Part shown: positions 38,841-47,757 of the stretch, piece after piece | Layout of the letters: each line of letters opens with the position of its first letter | How positions within the stretch are numbered: the first letter of the stretch is position 1 | Assembly: GCF_008630535.1 (NCBI RefSeq) | Contig: NZ_VWPH01000009.1 | Span: 1-64,000 of the forward strand | From: Saccharopolyspora hirsuta | GTDB lineage: Bacteria; Actinomycetota; Actinomycetes; Mycobacteriales; Pseudonocardiaceae | Reading direction: 5' to 3' | DNA length: 64,000 bases | Notes under the pieces: generated by a model | What the model saw: only the letters and a program-made list of their open reading frames with translations | The model's database searches: none | Told to the model about the DNA's origin: nothing | Position numbers and translations under genes: made by a program

Positions 38841-39430
38841 CGCGCAGGGCACGAGCTGGTGGTGAGCGGTCGTGACCCCGCGAAGGCTCAGGCAATCGCC
38901 GAGCGGATCGGGCGCCCGTCGCGCGCAGGAACGTTCGCCGAAGCCGTCGAGTTCGGCTCGGTCGTCCCTGTCGCCGTCCCCGCCAGCGCGATCCCGGAGG
39001 TGTTGTCCGCAGCGGGCGCCGAGGCCGGATGGTCCCTGGGCAAGGTGCTGGTGGACTGCAGCAACGCCTTCGTGCCCGGCTGTTCCGTCCCCGACCTCCC
39101 GGCTGGTTCGTCCATGGCCGAGCAGATCGCCGAACGGGCGGTCGGTTCGAAGGTCGTCAAGGCCTTCAACCTCTGTCACGAGTCGGTCTGGCGTTTGTCC
39201 CCGCCGGTGTTCGACGGCCGACCGCTTCTGGTCCCGTTGTGTGGTGACGACCCGGCCGCGATCGAAACCGTGCGTTCCCTGGTCGCCGACATCGGGTGCG
39301 AACCCGCTGACGGCGGCCCGCTGGAACGTGCGGCGCTCGTGGAAGCCACCGCCGTGTTCGCGGTCGGGCTGTGGGTCGGCGGTGCCGACCTCAGGCGATG
39401 CTGCCGCCCTCCAGGCCGTCGGGATGTGAC
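38841..39430 (+). pseudogene. truncated F420-reductase-like NAD(P)-binding protein
   Basis: The frame starts abruptly at AGHELVVSGRDPAKAQAIAERIG, which is residue 20-25 of an NADPH-dependent F420 reductase-like protein. The GxGxxG strand before it is gone and there is no start codon. The middle is intact (VLVDCSNAFVPG, GSKVVKAFN, VPLCGDDPAA). Near 39390-39400 the family end (usual wording A-MLPP) is out of frame by one base. It was probably transcribed divergently from the HxlR gene. Confidence 0.7.
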
Positions 39431-39534
39431 CGTTCCTGGCTCAGGTGCTGATGGGTCGGTCAGTACGAGCTGGCCCATCAGCACCCGAGCGGTGATCATC
39501 GGGTATCCGCCGCAGTCGAGCGTTCGCCATTTCG

Positions 39535-40521
39535 TCAGGTCGCGGACGTCAGCACGGCATCACCTGTCCCGGTCCGGCCGAAGACCTGCAACTTCGGTTG
39601 TTCGGCCGGGGCTTCTTCGGACACCACCAGGTCGCTGCTCGCGCTGCCGGTGGACGAGGTGAGGTCCACCTCCGCGGCGGTGCCGCGGTGGATCGAGACC
39701 TGCAGCTCGCCGGAGCCGGTGATCAGCTCGACCTGGCCCTCGGTGGCGTCCGCGACGGTCAGGTCGCCGCTGCCCGAGCGGGCCAGCACGTCAGCCGACA
39801 CCGTGCCGAGCCAGACGTTCCCGCTGCCGGTGGCCACCGACGACGGCGCCCCCAGCGAACTGATCTCGACATCGCCGCTGCCGCTTCGGGCGTGCACGCC
39901 GCCGGTCATCGTGCCGAGGCGCAGCTGACCCGAGCCGGACCGGACGGTGGCCCGGTCCGAGGCCTGCTCGACCGACGTGGTGCCGGAACCGGACTGGATG
40001 TTGACCCGACCGGCCGGTCCGGAAACGCGGACCTCGCCGGAGCTGGTGTGCACGCCGACCTCCGATTCCAGCGGGGCGCGCACCTTGACCGCCAGCGGCA
40101 CGTTCCGCAGCGGCGCGGCCGCCGGGGTCCGGATGGCGAGCCGGTTGCCGGTCAGGTCGATCCGGGTCCGGCGGACCGCTTCGGCGATCGGTTCCTGCGG
40201 TCCGCGGAACTCGCCGCCGGTGCGGATCCCGGCCTCGCCGAACTGCTCGGTGACCCAGCTCAGCAAGCCGGACAGCCCGCTGCGCCAGTCCGGTCCGGAC
40301 GCCGTCGGGTCGTGCCGGACCTCGACGTGGGTGACCGCCGTGTCGGCCAGCTCGACGGTGATCGGGCCGAGACTGTTGCCGATGTCGATGCGGATCGGCC
40401 CGGAGGTGTCGAAGTCCTGGCTGCGCACCAGTTCCGCGATCTTCTCCTCGGCCGCCGACCAGCCCTCGTCGTCGACGGGGCCGCGCGGTTCGTCTGGATC
40501 GGGTATGTCGTGGTTCGTCAT
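39535..40521 (-). CDS. DUF4097 beta-strand repeat protein
   Basis: A 328-residue protein whose second half is a ladder of short strands with the recurring pattern SGSGxxxVxxxxGxVxxxSGSGDVxI (for example VRSGSGQLRLGTMTG and VHARSGSGDVEISSLG). This is the DUF4097 right-handed beta-helix-like fold. It has no signal peptide or membrane segment, so it is cytoplasmic unless exported unusually. The start is ATG 40521 with GAGAGG upstream; GTG 40530 is in frame. It directly follows the RHH protein gene and is presumably cotranscribed and coregulated. Confidence 0.85.
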   Translation of the reverse strand: MTNHDIPDPDEPRGPVDDEGWSAAEEKIAELVRSQDFDTSGPIRIDIGNSLGPITVELADTAVTHVEVRHDPTASGPDWRSGLSGLLSWVTEQFGEAGIRTGGEFRGPQEPIAEAVRRTRIDLTGNRLAIRTPAAAPLRNVPLAVKVRAPLESEVGVHTSSGEVRVSGPAGRVNIQSGSGTTSVEQASDRATVRSGSGQLRLGTMTGGVHARSGSGDVEISSLGAPSSVATGSGNVWLGTVSADVLARSGSGDLTVADATEGQVELITGSGELQVSIHRGTAAEVDLTSSTGSASSDLVVSEEAPAEQPKLQVFGRTGTGDAVLTSAT

Positions 40522-40536
40522 CAGGTGCACCGCCTC

Positions 40537-41106
40537 TCAGCCTTCTACCCAGCCGCGGATGCGCGATCCGGGCTCGCCGCGCCAGCGGCCGCGTGGGCCG
40601 CCACCGGGCGGACCCCACTGCCGACCGCCGCGCCCGTGCCGCGGGTGGTCCCACGGCCCGCGCGGCCGTCCGGTGTGCAGGGCGCCCTGCACCGCCTGGG
40701 CGACCCAGGTGTTCAGGGACACGCCCTGGCTCGCCGCGGCCTGCTCGGCCTGCGACTTGATCTCCTCGAGCAGCCGGAGCGTGATGCGGCTGATGTCACC
40801 GCTCTCACCGCTCGGTGGTGGGGGTGGTGGTTCTTCCTCCTGTTCGTCCACGGCCGGTGGTGGGGCCGATCCGCTGACCACCACCCGGACGTCGCGTCCG
40901 TCCAGCCGGATGTCGACGACCGGGCCGTCCAGCTGGGTCGTCACCTCCGCTGCCAGGTCGGACAGGGCGTTCATGATGGCCAGCCGGGCGGCTGGCTCGA
41001 TCGCGCCGGACAGCACCGCCGCGGTCTGCCGGGTCTGGTCGTCCCCGGCGGAGGCGGCCGAGCTGAGGTCTTCGCGAAGCTGGTCGATGTAAGGGCTCAG
41101 ATCCAT
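40537..41106 (-). CDS. ribbon-helix-helix (HicB/Arc-like) protein
   Basis: A 189-residue protein. The N-terminal about 70 residues are a DUF1778/Arc-unrelated helical and strand domain. A proline run (EEEPPPPPPSGE) links it to a ribbon-helix-helix at about 105-142: ISRITLRLLEEIKSQAEQAA, then SQGVSLNTWVAQAVQGAL. The tail is Gly/Arg/Trp-rich (GRGGRQWGPPGGGPRGRW). It is annotated in relatives as a HicB-family antitoxin, but the partner is DUF4097, not a toxin. Start ATG 41106 overlaps the first of a series of TGACGCC sites, which suggests autoregulation. Confidence 0.85.
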   Translation of the reverse strand: MDLSPYIDQLREDLSSAASAGDDQTRQTAAVLSGAIEPAARLAIMNALSDLAAEVTTQLDGPVVDIRLDGRDVRVVVSGSAPPPAVDEQEEEPPPPPPSGESGDISRITLRLLEEIKSQAEQAAASQGVSLNTWVAQAVQGALHTGRPRGPWDHPRHGRGGRQWGPPGGGPRGRWRGEPGSRIRGWVEG

Positions 41107-41167
41107 GACGCCATGATGACATCGCCTATGACGCCATGCAATGACTCGATGGTGTCATCCGGCGTCA
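41106..41167. promoter_or_regulatory. phased TGACGCC half-site array (putative RHH operator)
   Basis: Half-sites on the plus strand: TGACGCC 41106-41112, TGACATC 41117-41123, TGACGCC 41129-41135, TGACTCG 41142-41148. Inverted: GGTGTCA 41151-41157 and GGCGTCA 41161-41167. Spacing is about 9-13 bp, close to one helical turn, as for co-operative RHH dimers. The array starts at the RHH gene start codon and fills the space toward thyX. Confidence 0.65.
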
Positions 41168-41270
41168 CGGGATCTCGTCGGCTGCGCCGGATAGGCTCGG
41201 GCGGCACAGGGGAGTCGTCGCGCGGCGGGGCGTCAACCGCCGAGCGGAGCAAGGAAGGGGTCCGCCCGCA

Positions 41271-42023
41271 GTGACCGAGATCGTGCGGCCGAAGGTGCAG
41301 CTGATCGGCAAGACCGAGTTCTTCCCGCCGGAGGACGTGGACTGGTCGACCGACGCCGACGGCGGGCAGGCGCTGGCCGAGTTCGCCGGTCGGGCGTGCT
41401 ACCAGTCCTGGCGCAAGCCGAACCCGGCCACCGCCACCAACGTCGGCTACCTGCGGCACATCCTGGAGGTCGGCCACCTGTCGGTGCTGGAGCACGGCAC
41501 GGTGTCGTTCTACCTGTCCGGCCTGTCCCGCTCGCTGACCCACGAGCTGATCCGCCACCGCCACTTCTCCTACTCGCAGCTGTCGCAGCGCTACGTGCCG
41601 GAGCGCGACGCCGCGATGGTCGAGCCCGACGTCATCGCGAACGACCCGGAGCTGCACGAGAAGTTCGTCCGGGCGACCGAGGCCAGCGTGGCGGCCTACA
41701 CCGAGCTGCTGGCCGCGCTGGAGGAGAAGTTCGCCGACGAGCCGAAGGCGACGCTGCGCCGCAAGCAGGCCCGGCAGGCCGCCCGCGCGGTGCTGCCGAA
41801 CGCCACCGAGACCCGCATCGTGGTCACCGGCAACTACCGGGCCTGGCGGCACTTCATCGCGATGCGCGCTTCCGAGCACGCCGACGTCGAGATCCGGGCC
41901 CTGGCCGTCGAGTGCCTGCGGCAGCTGCAGAAGGCGGCGCCGAACGTGTTCAGCGACTTCGAGATCACCGCGCTGAAGGACGGCACCGAGGTCGCCTCCA
42001 GCCCCCTCGTCTCCGAGGGCTGA
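41271..42023 (+). CDS. thyX: FAD-dependent thymidylate synthase
   Basis: A 250-residue ThyX that methylates dUMP using methylenetetrahydrofolate and FAD/NADPH. The ThyX motif is [14 protein letters not shown] (95-108), the same variant as mycobacteria. The C-terminal [22 protein letters not shown] carries the nucleotide-binding arginines. The gene sits in the actinobacterial dapB-thyX-dapA set. GTG 41271 has AAGGAAGGGG upstream. Confidence 0.98.
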   Translation: MTEIVRPKVQLIGKTEFFPPEDVDWSTDADGGQALAEFAGRACYQSWRKPNPATATNVGYLRHILEVGHLSVLEHGTVSFYLSGLSRSLTHELIRHRHFSYSQLSQRYVPERDAAMVEPDVIANDPELHEKFVRATEASVAAYTELLAALEEKFADEPKATLRRKQARQAARAVLPNATETRIVVTGNYRAWRHFIAMRASEHADVEIRALAVECLRQLQKAAPNVFSDFEITALKDGTEVASSPLVSEG

Positions 42024-42294
42024 CGTCCTCGGCTCGCGCGGCCGCACGCGCTGGCCCGGTCGAGGTGCGCACGGTTCCCCCGCGCCATTCCGCGCCGCCC
42101 GTCGTGCGGATCTCGGTTCGGCGGATCGTGGCTGCTCGGAGCGTGCGACGTCACCCGCCGAAACTCGGGCGGAGGGGAACCTGCGGCGATCCCGCGCAGT
42201 CCAAGCGGGCACTTCGGTCATCTGATTGGATGAACGACGATGTCGGGTCGTTGCGCTTCGTGATCGCGCGTGAGAACGGGTGGAGGACGTCACC

Positions 42295-43746
42295 GTGGTG
42301 GAGCAGGTCGGGTCGGGCGCGCCGACCAGGCTGATCGGCGGTCGGTACCAGGTGGTCCAGGAGCTCGGCCGCGGCGGCATGGGCATCGTCTGGCGGGCGT
42401 GGGACCAGGTGATCGGCCGCGAGGTCGCGATCAAGGAACTGCACCTGCCCGACGGGGTGCCACCGGCGGAGCGGCAGGTCTACGAGGAGCGTGTGCTCCG
42501 CGAGGCGCGCACCGCGGGACGGCTCAACGACCCGGCCGTGGTCACGGTGCACGACGTGCTCGCCGAGTCCGGCACCACCTACATCGTGATGGAGCTGGTG
42601 CAGGCGGTCACGCTCACCCAGCACGTCGCCCAGCGCGGCCCGCTGAGCCCGGAGCAGGCCGCCGACCTTGCCCGCCAGGTGCTGTCCGCGCTGGAGAGCG
42701 CGCACGCGGCGGGCATCGTGCACCGCGACGTCAAGCCGAGCAACATCATGGTCGCTGACGGCCGCGTGAAACTGGCCGACTTCGGCATCGCCCAGACCCT
42801 CGACGACCCGCGGCTGACCACCAGCGGCGCGATCGTCGGCTCGCCGTCGTTCATGGCGCCGGAGCGGCTGCAGGGCGCCGACGCCACCCCGGCCAGCGAC
42901 CTGTGGTCGTTGGGCGCGACGCTGTTCTTCGCCGTCGAGGGCTGGATGCCCTTCGAGCGCCAGACCACGGCCGCCACGCTGAACGCGGTGCTCAACGAAT
43001 CCCCGCAGCTCTCCCGCCCGCACGGCGTCATCGGATCGGTGATCACGGGTTTGCTGATCAGCGACCCGCGAGCGCGGTTCACCGCCCCGCAGATCCGGGC
43101 GCTGCTGGACAGCGCGCAGGCCACCGGCGCACCCGAGAGCACTAGGCCGGTGGGTGCGCCCACGCGCGTCGGACCGGTGGGCCAGTCGAAGCGCTCGTTG
43201 CGCCCGTGGTTGATCGCCGCCGCCGTCGCGTCGGTGGTCCTGTTCGCCGCCGGTCTGCTGGTCGGGCGGTTCGCGCTGGTCGGCAGCGGTGCCCCGGCCG
43301 CGATGCAGCCGACGCTGAGCTACGGCCGCGGTGGCGATGTCGCGGCGTTCGACCTCGGCAGCGACAACTGCGGCGACGGCCAGGTCGCGACCGGGGCGAA
43401 CCTGACCACCGGAACGTCGTGCTCGGACCCGCACGACTTCGAGGTCTACGCGACCTCCTCGCCGTTCGGTTCGAGTGACTACGACCTGCCCTACCCGGGC
43501 GAGGAGGCGCTGGCCCGCTACGGCGAGGGCTACTGCGCGATCTACTTCTACTCGGACAAGGTCATCACGCCGGGCAAGCAGTCCGCGCTGCGCTTCGCCG
43601 CGCTGATCCCGTCCGCGCAGTCGTGGGACGAGCTGGCCTCGACCAAGGAGGACAGCAACAGCGACAACGACGCGGGTGACCAGGACGTGCACTGCGTCGC
43701 CTACAGCACGAACGGCGACAAGCTGCAAACACCGATCACCAAGTGA
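42295..43746 (+). CDS. transmembrane Ser/Thr protein kinase with external domain
   Basis: A 483-residue Hanks-type kinase. The P-loop ELGRGGMGIVWRA, the VAIKEL lysine, HRDVKPSN (143-150) and DFGIA (162-166) are intact, so it should be active. A short Pro/Thr juxtamembrane stretch leads to one TM (WLIAAAVASVVLFAAGLLVG, about 304-323). The external domain of about 150 residues has four cysteines (DNC, TSC, GYC, VHC), a septum-formation-like fold; no PASTA repeats are present. GTG 42295 is favoured by GGTGGAGG (42279-42286). Confidence 0.93.
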   Translation: MVEQVGSGAPTRLIGGRYQVVQELGRGGMGIVWRAWDQVIGREVAIKELHLPDGVPPAERQVYEERVLREARTAGRLNDPAVVTVHDVLAESGTTYIVMELVQAVTLTQHVAQRGPLSPEQAADLARQVLSALESAHAAGIVHRDVKPSNIMVADGRVKLADFGIAQTLDDPRLTTSGAIVGSPSFMAPERLQGADATPASDLWSLGATLFFAVEGWMPFERQTTAATLNAVLNESPQLSRPHGVIGSVITGLLISDPRARFTAPQIRALLDSAQATGAPESTRPVGAPTRVGPVGQSKRSLRPWLIAAAVASVVLFAAGLLVGRFALVGSGAPAAMQPTLSYGRGGDVAAFDLGSDNCGDGQVATGANLTTGTSCSDPHDFEVYATSSPFGSSDYDLPYPGEEALARYGEGYCAIYFYSDKVITPGKQSALRFAALIPSAQSWDELASTKEDSNSDNDAGDQDVHCVAYSTNGDKLQTPITK

Positions 43747-43781
43747 TCACCCTCCGGCCCGGACGCGGCTAAGGTGGGCAC

Positions 43782-44408
43782 ATGGGTGTCGCCAGCGATG
43801 AACGCCAGCAGTTGTGCGATCTGTTCGAGCAGCTCGGTCCGGACGCGCCGACGCTGTGCGAGGGGTGGACGACCCGCGACCTCGCGGTGCACCTGGTGGT
43901 GCGCGAGCGCCGCCCGGACGCGCTGGCGGGCAAGCTGCTGAAGTCGCTGGCCGAGCGCAGCGGGCGGATCGAGGGCGAGCTGCGCGCCCTGCCGTGGCCC
44001 GAGCTCGTCGACCAGGTGCGCCAGGGGCCGCCGAAGTGGAACCCGATGGGCCTGGCGGGTGTGGACGAAGCAGTGAACGCCGCCGAGTTCTACGTGCACC
44101 ACGAGGACGTCCGGCGCGCCCAGCCGGACTGGCAGCCGCGGCCGTCGGACCCGGTTCGCGAGGAAGCGCTGTGGAAGTCCCTGGGGCGGTTGGCCCGCGT
44201 GTTCTACGGGCGAAGCCCGGTGGGCGTGGTGCTGCGGCGGCCGGACGGCACCGAGATCGCGGCCAAGAGCGGCCCGCGCACGGTCCGCATCAGCGGCGAG
44301 CCCAGCGAGCTGATCCTGCACGCGTTCAGCCGACGTGCTGCGAAGGTCACGTTCGACGGCAACGAGGCCGACGTGCTCGCGGTCGAGGACCTGCGCCGCT
44401 CCTTCTGA
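43782..44408 (+). CDS. TIGR03085 family metal-binding (DinB-like) protein
   Basis: A 208-residue protein related to mycothiol-dependent maleylpyruvate isomerase N-terminal domains. Metal-site motifs are CEGWTTRDLAVHLVVRERRPDA and AAEFYVHHEDVRRAQ (HHxDVRRAQP), the TIGR03085 signature. It likely binds Zn and a low-molecular-weight thiol; the reaction is unknown. Start ATG 43782. Confidence 0.9.
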   Translation: MGVASDERQQLCDLFEQLGPDAPTLCEGWTTRDLAVHLVVRERRPDALAGKLLKSLAERSGRIEGELRALPWPELVDQVRQGPPKWNPMGLAGVDEAVNAAEFYVHHEDVRRAQPDWQPRPSDPVREEALWKSLGRLARVFYGRSPVGVVLRRPDGTEIAAKSGPRTVRISGEPSELILHAFSRRAAKVTFDGNEADVLAVEDLRRSF

Positions 44409-44466
44409 CCCCGGGAGCTGAAAACTCCGTGGCAACAGGCCTGCTCAACCGGAAGATGCACGGCCG

Positions 44467-44490
44467 GGAACCGGTGCCGGGCGCGGGGTT
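44467..44490 (+). promoter_or_regulatory. possible ECF-sigma promoter before dapA
   Basis: GGAAC (44467-44471), 16-bp spacer and GTT (44488-44490) fit the SigE-type pattern GGAAC-N16-GTT about 68 bp before dapA. Pattern match only. Confidence 0.25.
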
Positions 44491-44557
44491 TCCGGAATGT
44501 GCGGTGACCCCGGTCCGGGCGCTCTGAGCAGGGAAGTCACCAGGTAGCGTCAGGGCC

Positions 44558-45490
44558 ATGACCGCCTGCCCCACTGCGATTCCGGGCCGCCCGTTCGGCC
44601 GCGTCCTGACCGCGATGGTCACGCCCTTCGACGAGGACGGCAAGCTCGATCTGAAGCTCGCCCAGGAACTGGCCACCTACCTGGTGGACAGCGTCGGGAA
44701 CGACGGGTTGGTCGTCAACGGCACCACCGGTGAGAGCCCCACGACCAGCGACCACGAGAAGGAGCAGCTGCTGCGCGCCGTGGTCGAGGCGGTGGGCGAC
44801 CGCGCGACCGTCGTGGCCGGTGCGGGCACCAACAACACCGAGCACTCCGTCGAGCTCGCCCGCGCCGCGGAGAGGGCCGGTGCGCACGGCCTGCTGGTGG
44901 TCACGCCGTACTACTCGCGCCCGCCGCAGGAAGGCCTGTTCCAGCACTTCTGGACGGTCGCCGACGCCACCGAGCTGCCGGTGATGCTCTACGACATCCC
45001 GCCGCGCTCGGTCGTGCCGATCCAGGTCGACACGCTCAAGCGGCTCGCCGAGCACCCGCAGATCAAGGCGGTCAAGGACTCCAAGCACGACCTGCTGGCC
45101 GGCAGCGAGGTCATGGCCGCCACCGACCTCGCGTACTACTCGGGCGAGGACCCGCTGAACCTGCCGTGGCTGTCGGTCGGCGCGGTCGGCTTCGTCAGCG
45201 TGATCGGCCACGTGGTGGGTGACCGGCTGCGCTCGATGCTGGACGCCTTCGAGGCCGGTGACATCAACGGCGCTCGGGAGATCCACAACGGTCTGCTGCC
45301 GGTGTACCGGTCGATGAACTTCGTCGGCGGGGTCATCTTCTCCAAGACCGCGCTGCGGCTGTGCGGCTACGAGACGGGGCAGCCGCGGCTGCCGCTCCCG
45401 GCCGCCACCGAGGAGCAGGTGCGGTTGATCACCAGCGACCTGTGGGATGCTGGCCTGGTATTGGTCAATCCGGACGCCGCACAGAGGTGA
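44558..45490 (+). CDS. dapA: 4-hydroxy-tetrahydrodipicolinate synthase
   Basis: A 310-residue class I aldolase-like enzyme that condenses pyruvate with aspartate semialdehyde, first step of the diaminopimelate branch. NGTTGESPTTSDHEK binds pyruvate, the tyrosine motif is VVTPYYSRPPQEG, and Lys173 in KAVKDSK forms the Schiff base. ATG 44558 is the start. The RNase J gene follows 7 nt later, so they are cotranscribed. Confidence 0.97.
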   Translation: MTACPTAIPGRPFGRVLTAMVTPFDEDGKLDLKLAQELATYLVDSVGNDGLVVNGTTGESPTTSDHEKEQLLRAVVEAVGDRATVVAGAGTNNTEHSVELARAAERAGAHGLLVVTPYYSRPPQEGLFQHFWTVADATELPVMLYDIPPRSVVPIQVDTLKRLAEHPQIKAVKDSKHDLLAGSEVMAATDLAYYSGEDPLNLPWLSVGAVGFVSVIGHVVGDRLRSMLDAFEAGDINGAREIHNGLLPVYRSMNFVGGVIFSKTALRLCGYETGQPRLPLPAATEEQVRLITSDLWDAGLVLVNPDAAQR

Positions 45491-45497
45491 ACCAGCG

Positions 45498-47222
45498 TTG
45501 AGCGCAAAGGCGACAGCCACCGAGTACCACCCGGTGACGCCGATTTCTTCGGCCCCACCGCCCCCGTTGGCCGAGGGTGGGCTGCGCGTCGTTGCGCTCG
45601 GCGGCATCGGCGAGGTCGGCCGCAACATGACCGTCTTCGAGTTCGGCGGGCGGCTGCTGATCGTCGACTGCGGTGTGCTGTTCCCCGAGGACGACGCGCC
45701 GGGCGTCGACCTGATCCTGCCGGACTTCGCGGCGATCGAGAACCGGCTCGACGACATCGACGCCCTGGTGCTCACGCACGGCCACGAGGACCACATCGGC
45801 GCGGTGCCGTTCCTGCTGCGGTTGCGCCCGGACCTGCCGGTGGTGGGGTCGAAGTTCACCCTCGCGCTGCTGGCGGCGAAGTGCCGCGAGCACCGGCTGG
45901 ACCCGGTGCTGGTCGAGGTCTCCGAGGGGCAGCGCAGCCAGCACGGCGCGTTCGACCTGGAGTTCTTCGCGGTCAACCACTCCATCCCGGACGCGCTGGC
46001 GGTGGCCGTCCGCACCCCGGCCGGGGTGGCGCTGCACACCGGTGACATCAAGCTGGACCAGCTGCCGCTGGACGGTCGGCTGACCGACCTGGCCGGGTTC
46101 TCCCGGCTCGGCGACGAGGGCGTGGACCTGTTCCTGGTCGACTCCACCAATGCCGAGGTGCCGGGGTTCGTCACCCCGGAGCGCGAGATCGGGCCGGTGC
46201 TGGACCGGGTGATCGGCAAGGCGACGCAGCGGGTGATCGTGGCCTGCTTCGCCAGCCACGTGCACCGCGTGCAGCAGGTCCTGGACGTCGCCGAGGCGCA
46301 CGGCCGCAAGGTGTGCTTCGTCGGGCGCTCGATGGTGCGCAACATGGGCATCGCGGCGGACCTGGGCATGCTGCAGGTGCCGGACGGGCTGCTGGTCGAC
46401 CTCGACGAGGCGCTGGAGATGCCCGAGCACGAGGTGGCCTTCGTCTCGACCGGTTCGCAGGGCGAGCCGCTGTCCGCGCTGTCGCGGATGGCGCGCGGCG
46501 AGCACAAGCAGATCCGCATCCGCGCCGGTGACACGGTGGTGCTGGCCAGCTCGCTGATCCCCGGCAACGAGACCGCGGTGTTCGGCGTGGTAAACGGCCT
46601 GGTGCGGCTGGGTGCGCAGGTGGTGCACCAGGGGCACGCGAAGGTGCACGTGTCCGGGCACGCCTCGGCCGGTGAGCTGCTGTACCTCTACAACGCGGTG
46701 CGGCCCAGCAACGTGATGCCGGTGCACGGCGAGTGGCGGCACCTGCGGGCGAACGCCGAGCTCGCGCGGCTGACCGGGGTGCCCGCGGATCGCGTGGTGA
46801 TCGCCGAGGACGGCGTCGTGGTCGACCTGCTCGACGGGATCGCCAGCATCGCCGGGCGCGTGGAGGTCGGTCACGTCTACGTCGACGGCCTGTCCGTGGG
46901 CGACGTGGGGGAGTCGACGCTGTCCGACCGCCTGGTGCTGGGCGAGGGCGGGTTCATCGCGATCACGGTCGCCGTGGAGGCGGCGACGGGGCGGGCCGTG
47001 TCGTCGCCGACGATCTCCGGCCGCGGCTTCTCCGACGACCCGAAGGCGCTGGACGACGTGGTGCCGCTGGTGGAGATGGAGCTGGCGCGCACCGAGGCGG
47101 AGGGCATCACCGACACCCACCGGATCGCGCAGGCGGTGCGCCGGGTGGTCGGCCGGTGGGTGGCCGAGACCTACCGCCGCCGACCGATGATCGTGCCCAA
47201 CGTGCTCCCGGTCGGCTCCTGA
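45498..47222 (+). CDS. rnj: ribonuclease J
   Basis: A 574-residue metallo-beta-lactamase/beta-CASP ribonuclease with 5'-3' exo- and endonuclease activity. The metal site HGHEDHIG is at 94-101, DSTNAEVPGF marks motif 3-4, and SQGEPLSALSRMA and GHASAGELLYL are beta-CASP motifs. The TTG start at 45498 lies 7 nt after the dapA stop, with AGAGG inside the end of dapA. Together with PNPase (24.4 kb) it covers two main exonucleases. Confidence 0.97.
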   Translation: MSAKATATEYHPVTPISSAPPPPLAEGGLRVVALGGIGEVGRNMTVFEFGGRLLIVDCGVLFPEDDAPGVDLILPDFAAIENRLDDIDALVLTHGHEDHIGAVPFLLRLRPDLPVVGSKFTLALLAAKCREHRLDPVLVEVSEGQRSQHGAFDLEFFAVNHSIPDALAVAVRTPAGVALHTGDIKLDQLPLDGRLTDLAGFSRLGDEGVDLFLVDSTNAEVPGFVTPEREIGPVLDRVIGKATQRVIVACFASHVHRVQQVLDVAEAHGRKVCFVGRSMVRNMGIAADLGMLQVPDGLLVDLDEALEMPEHEVAFVSTGSQGEPLSALSRMARGEHKQIRIRAGDTVVLASSLIPGNETAVFGVVNGLVRLGAQVVHQGHAKVHVSGHASAGELLYLYNAVRPSNVMPVHGEWRHLRANAELARLTGVPADRVVIAEDGVVVDLLDGIASIAGRVEVGHVYVDGLSVGDVGESTLSDRLVLGEGGFIAITVAVEAATGRAVSSPTISGRGFSDDPKALDDVVPLVEMELARTEAEGITDTHRIAQAVRRVVGRWVAETYRRRPMIVPNVLPVGS

Positions 47223-47452
47223 ACCAATCACCCGTCCGAGGGGTGATTTCGGTTCGTTGATCCGGTTTTTCCGATTACTCCGCGTTGCGCGGATCGCCAC
47301 CGGGTGGTCTGCGGATCTCGTTGGAGGGACACGGCAGGCCGTGGTGAACATCCGCTGCCAGGGTGGGTGACGCCGGTTCGGGAGGTACCCACCCCGACGT
47401 GGGACCGAAGTGGACCGGCGGAACCGCCAAATCGGAGGATTGGGGTCTTCAG

Positions 47453-47692
47453 GTGCGTACTTCCACTCGACTTCTCGGTGCTGCGGCTGCGACTGCTGCC
47501 CTGCTGGCGATCGGTTCCCCGGCCTTCGCCGACAGCTACGACAACGACGGCATCAACGTGCTGAACGACAACAACGTCAGCCTGGTGCCGATCCAGCTGT
47601 GCGGCAACAACGTGGGCGTCCTGGCCCTGGTGGCCCCGATCGGCTCCCCGCAGGCCAACTTCTGCGTCAACGCCCCGATCTGGGAAGGCTGA
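47453..47692 (+). CDS. chaplin-like small secreted protein
   Basis: A 79-residue exported protein with a signal peptide cleaved near AFADSYD. The mature part of about 53 residues begins with the polar DNDGINVLNDNN and continues with VSLVPIQLCGNNVGVLAL. A second Cys lies 21 residues after the first (ANFCVNAPI). Valine/asparagine patterning and the Cys pair resemble chaplin domains, which assemble into amyloid-like surfactant layers on aerial hyphae. Only one domain and no sortase motif. GTG 47453; GGAGG at 47434-47438 is a little far (14 nt). Confidence 0.75.
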   Translation: MRTSTRLLGAAAATAALLAIGSPAFADSYDNDGINVLNDNNVSLVPIQLCGNNVGVLALVAPIGSPQANFCVNAPIWEG

Positions 47693-47706
47693 CCGGAAAC
47701 ACCTCA

Positions 47707-47754
47707 CGCAGCAGAAGGGCTGACCTCCCGCGGGAGGTCAGCCCTTCTGCTGCG
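47707..47754. terminator. perfect 48-bp palindrome, bidirectional terminator
   Basis: Arms 47707-47730 and 47731-47754 are exactly complementary over 24 bp (CGCAGCAGAAGGGCTGACCT and so on). It lies between the convergent stops of the chaplin-like gene (47692) and the EspG gene (47758). Confidence 0.9.
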
Positions 47755-47757
47755 CGC

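Noticed and set aside
40537-41106. HicA/HicB toxin-antitoxin pair
   Set aside because: No HicA-like toxin is adjacent; the partner is a DUF4097 protein.
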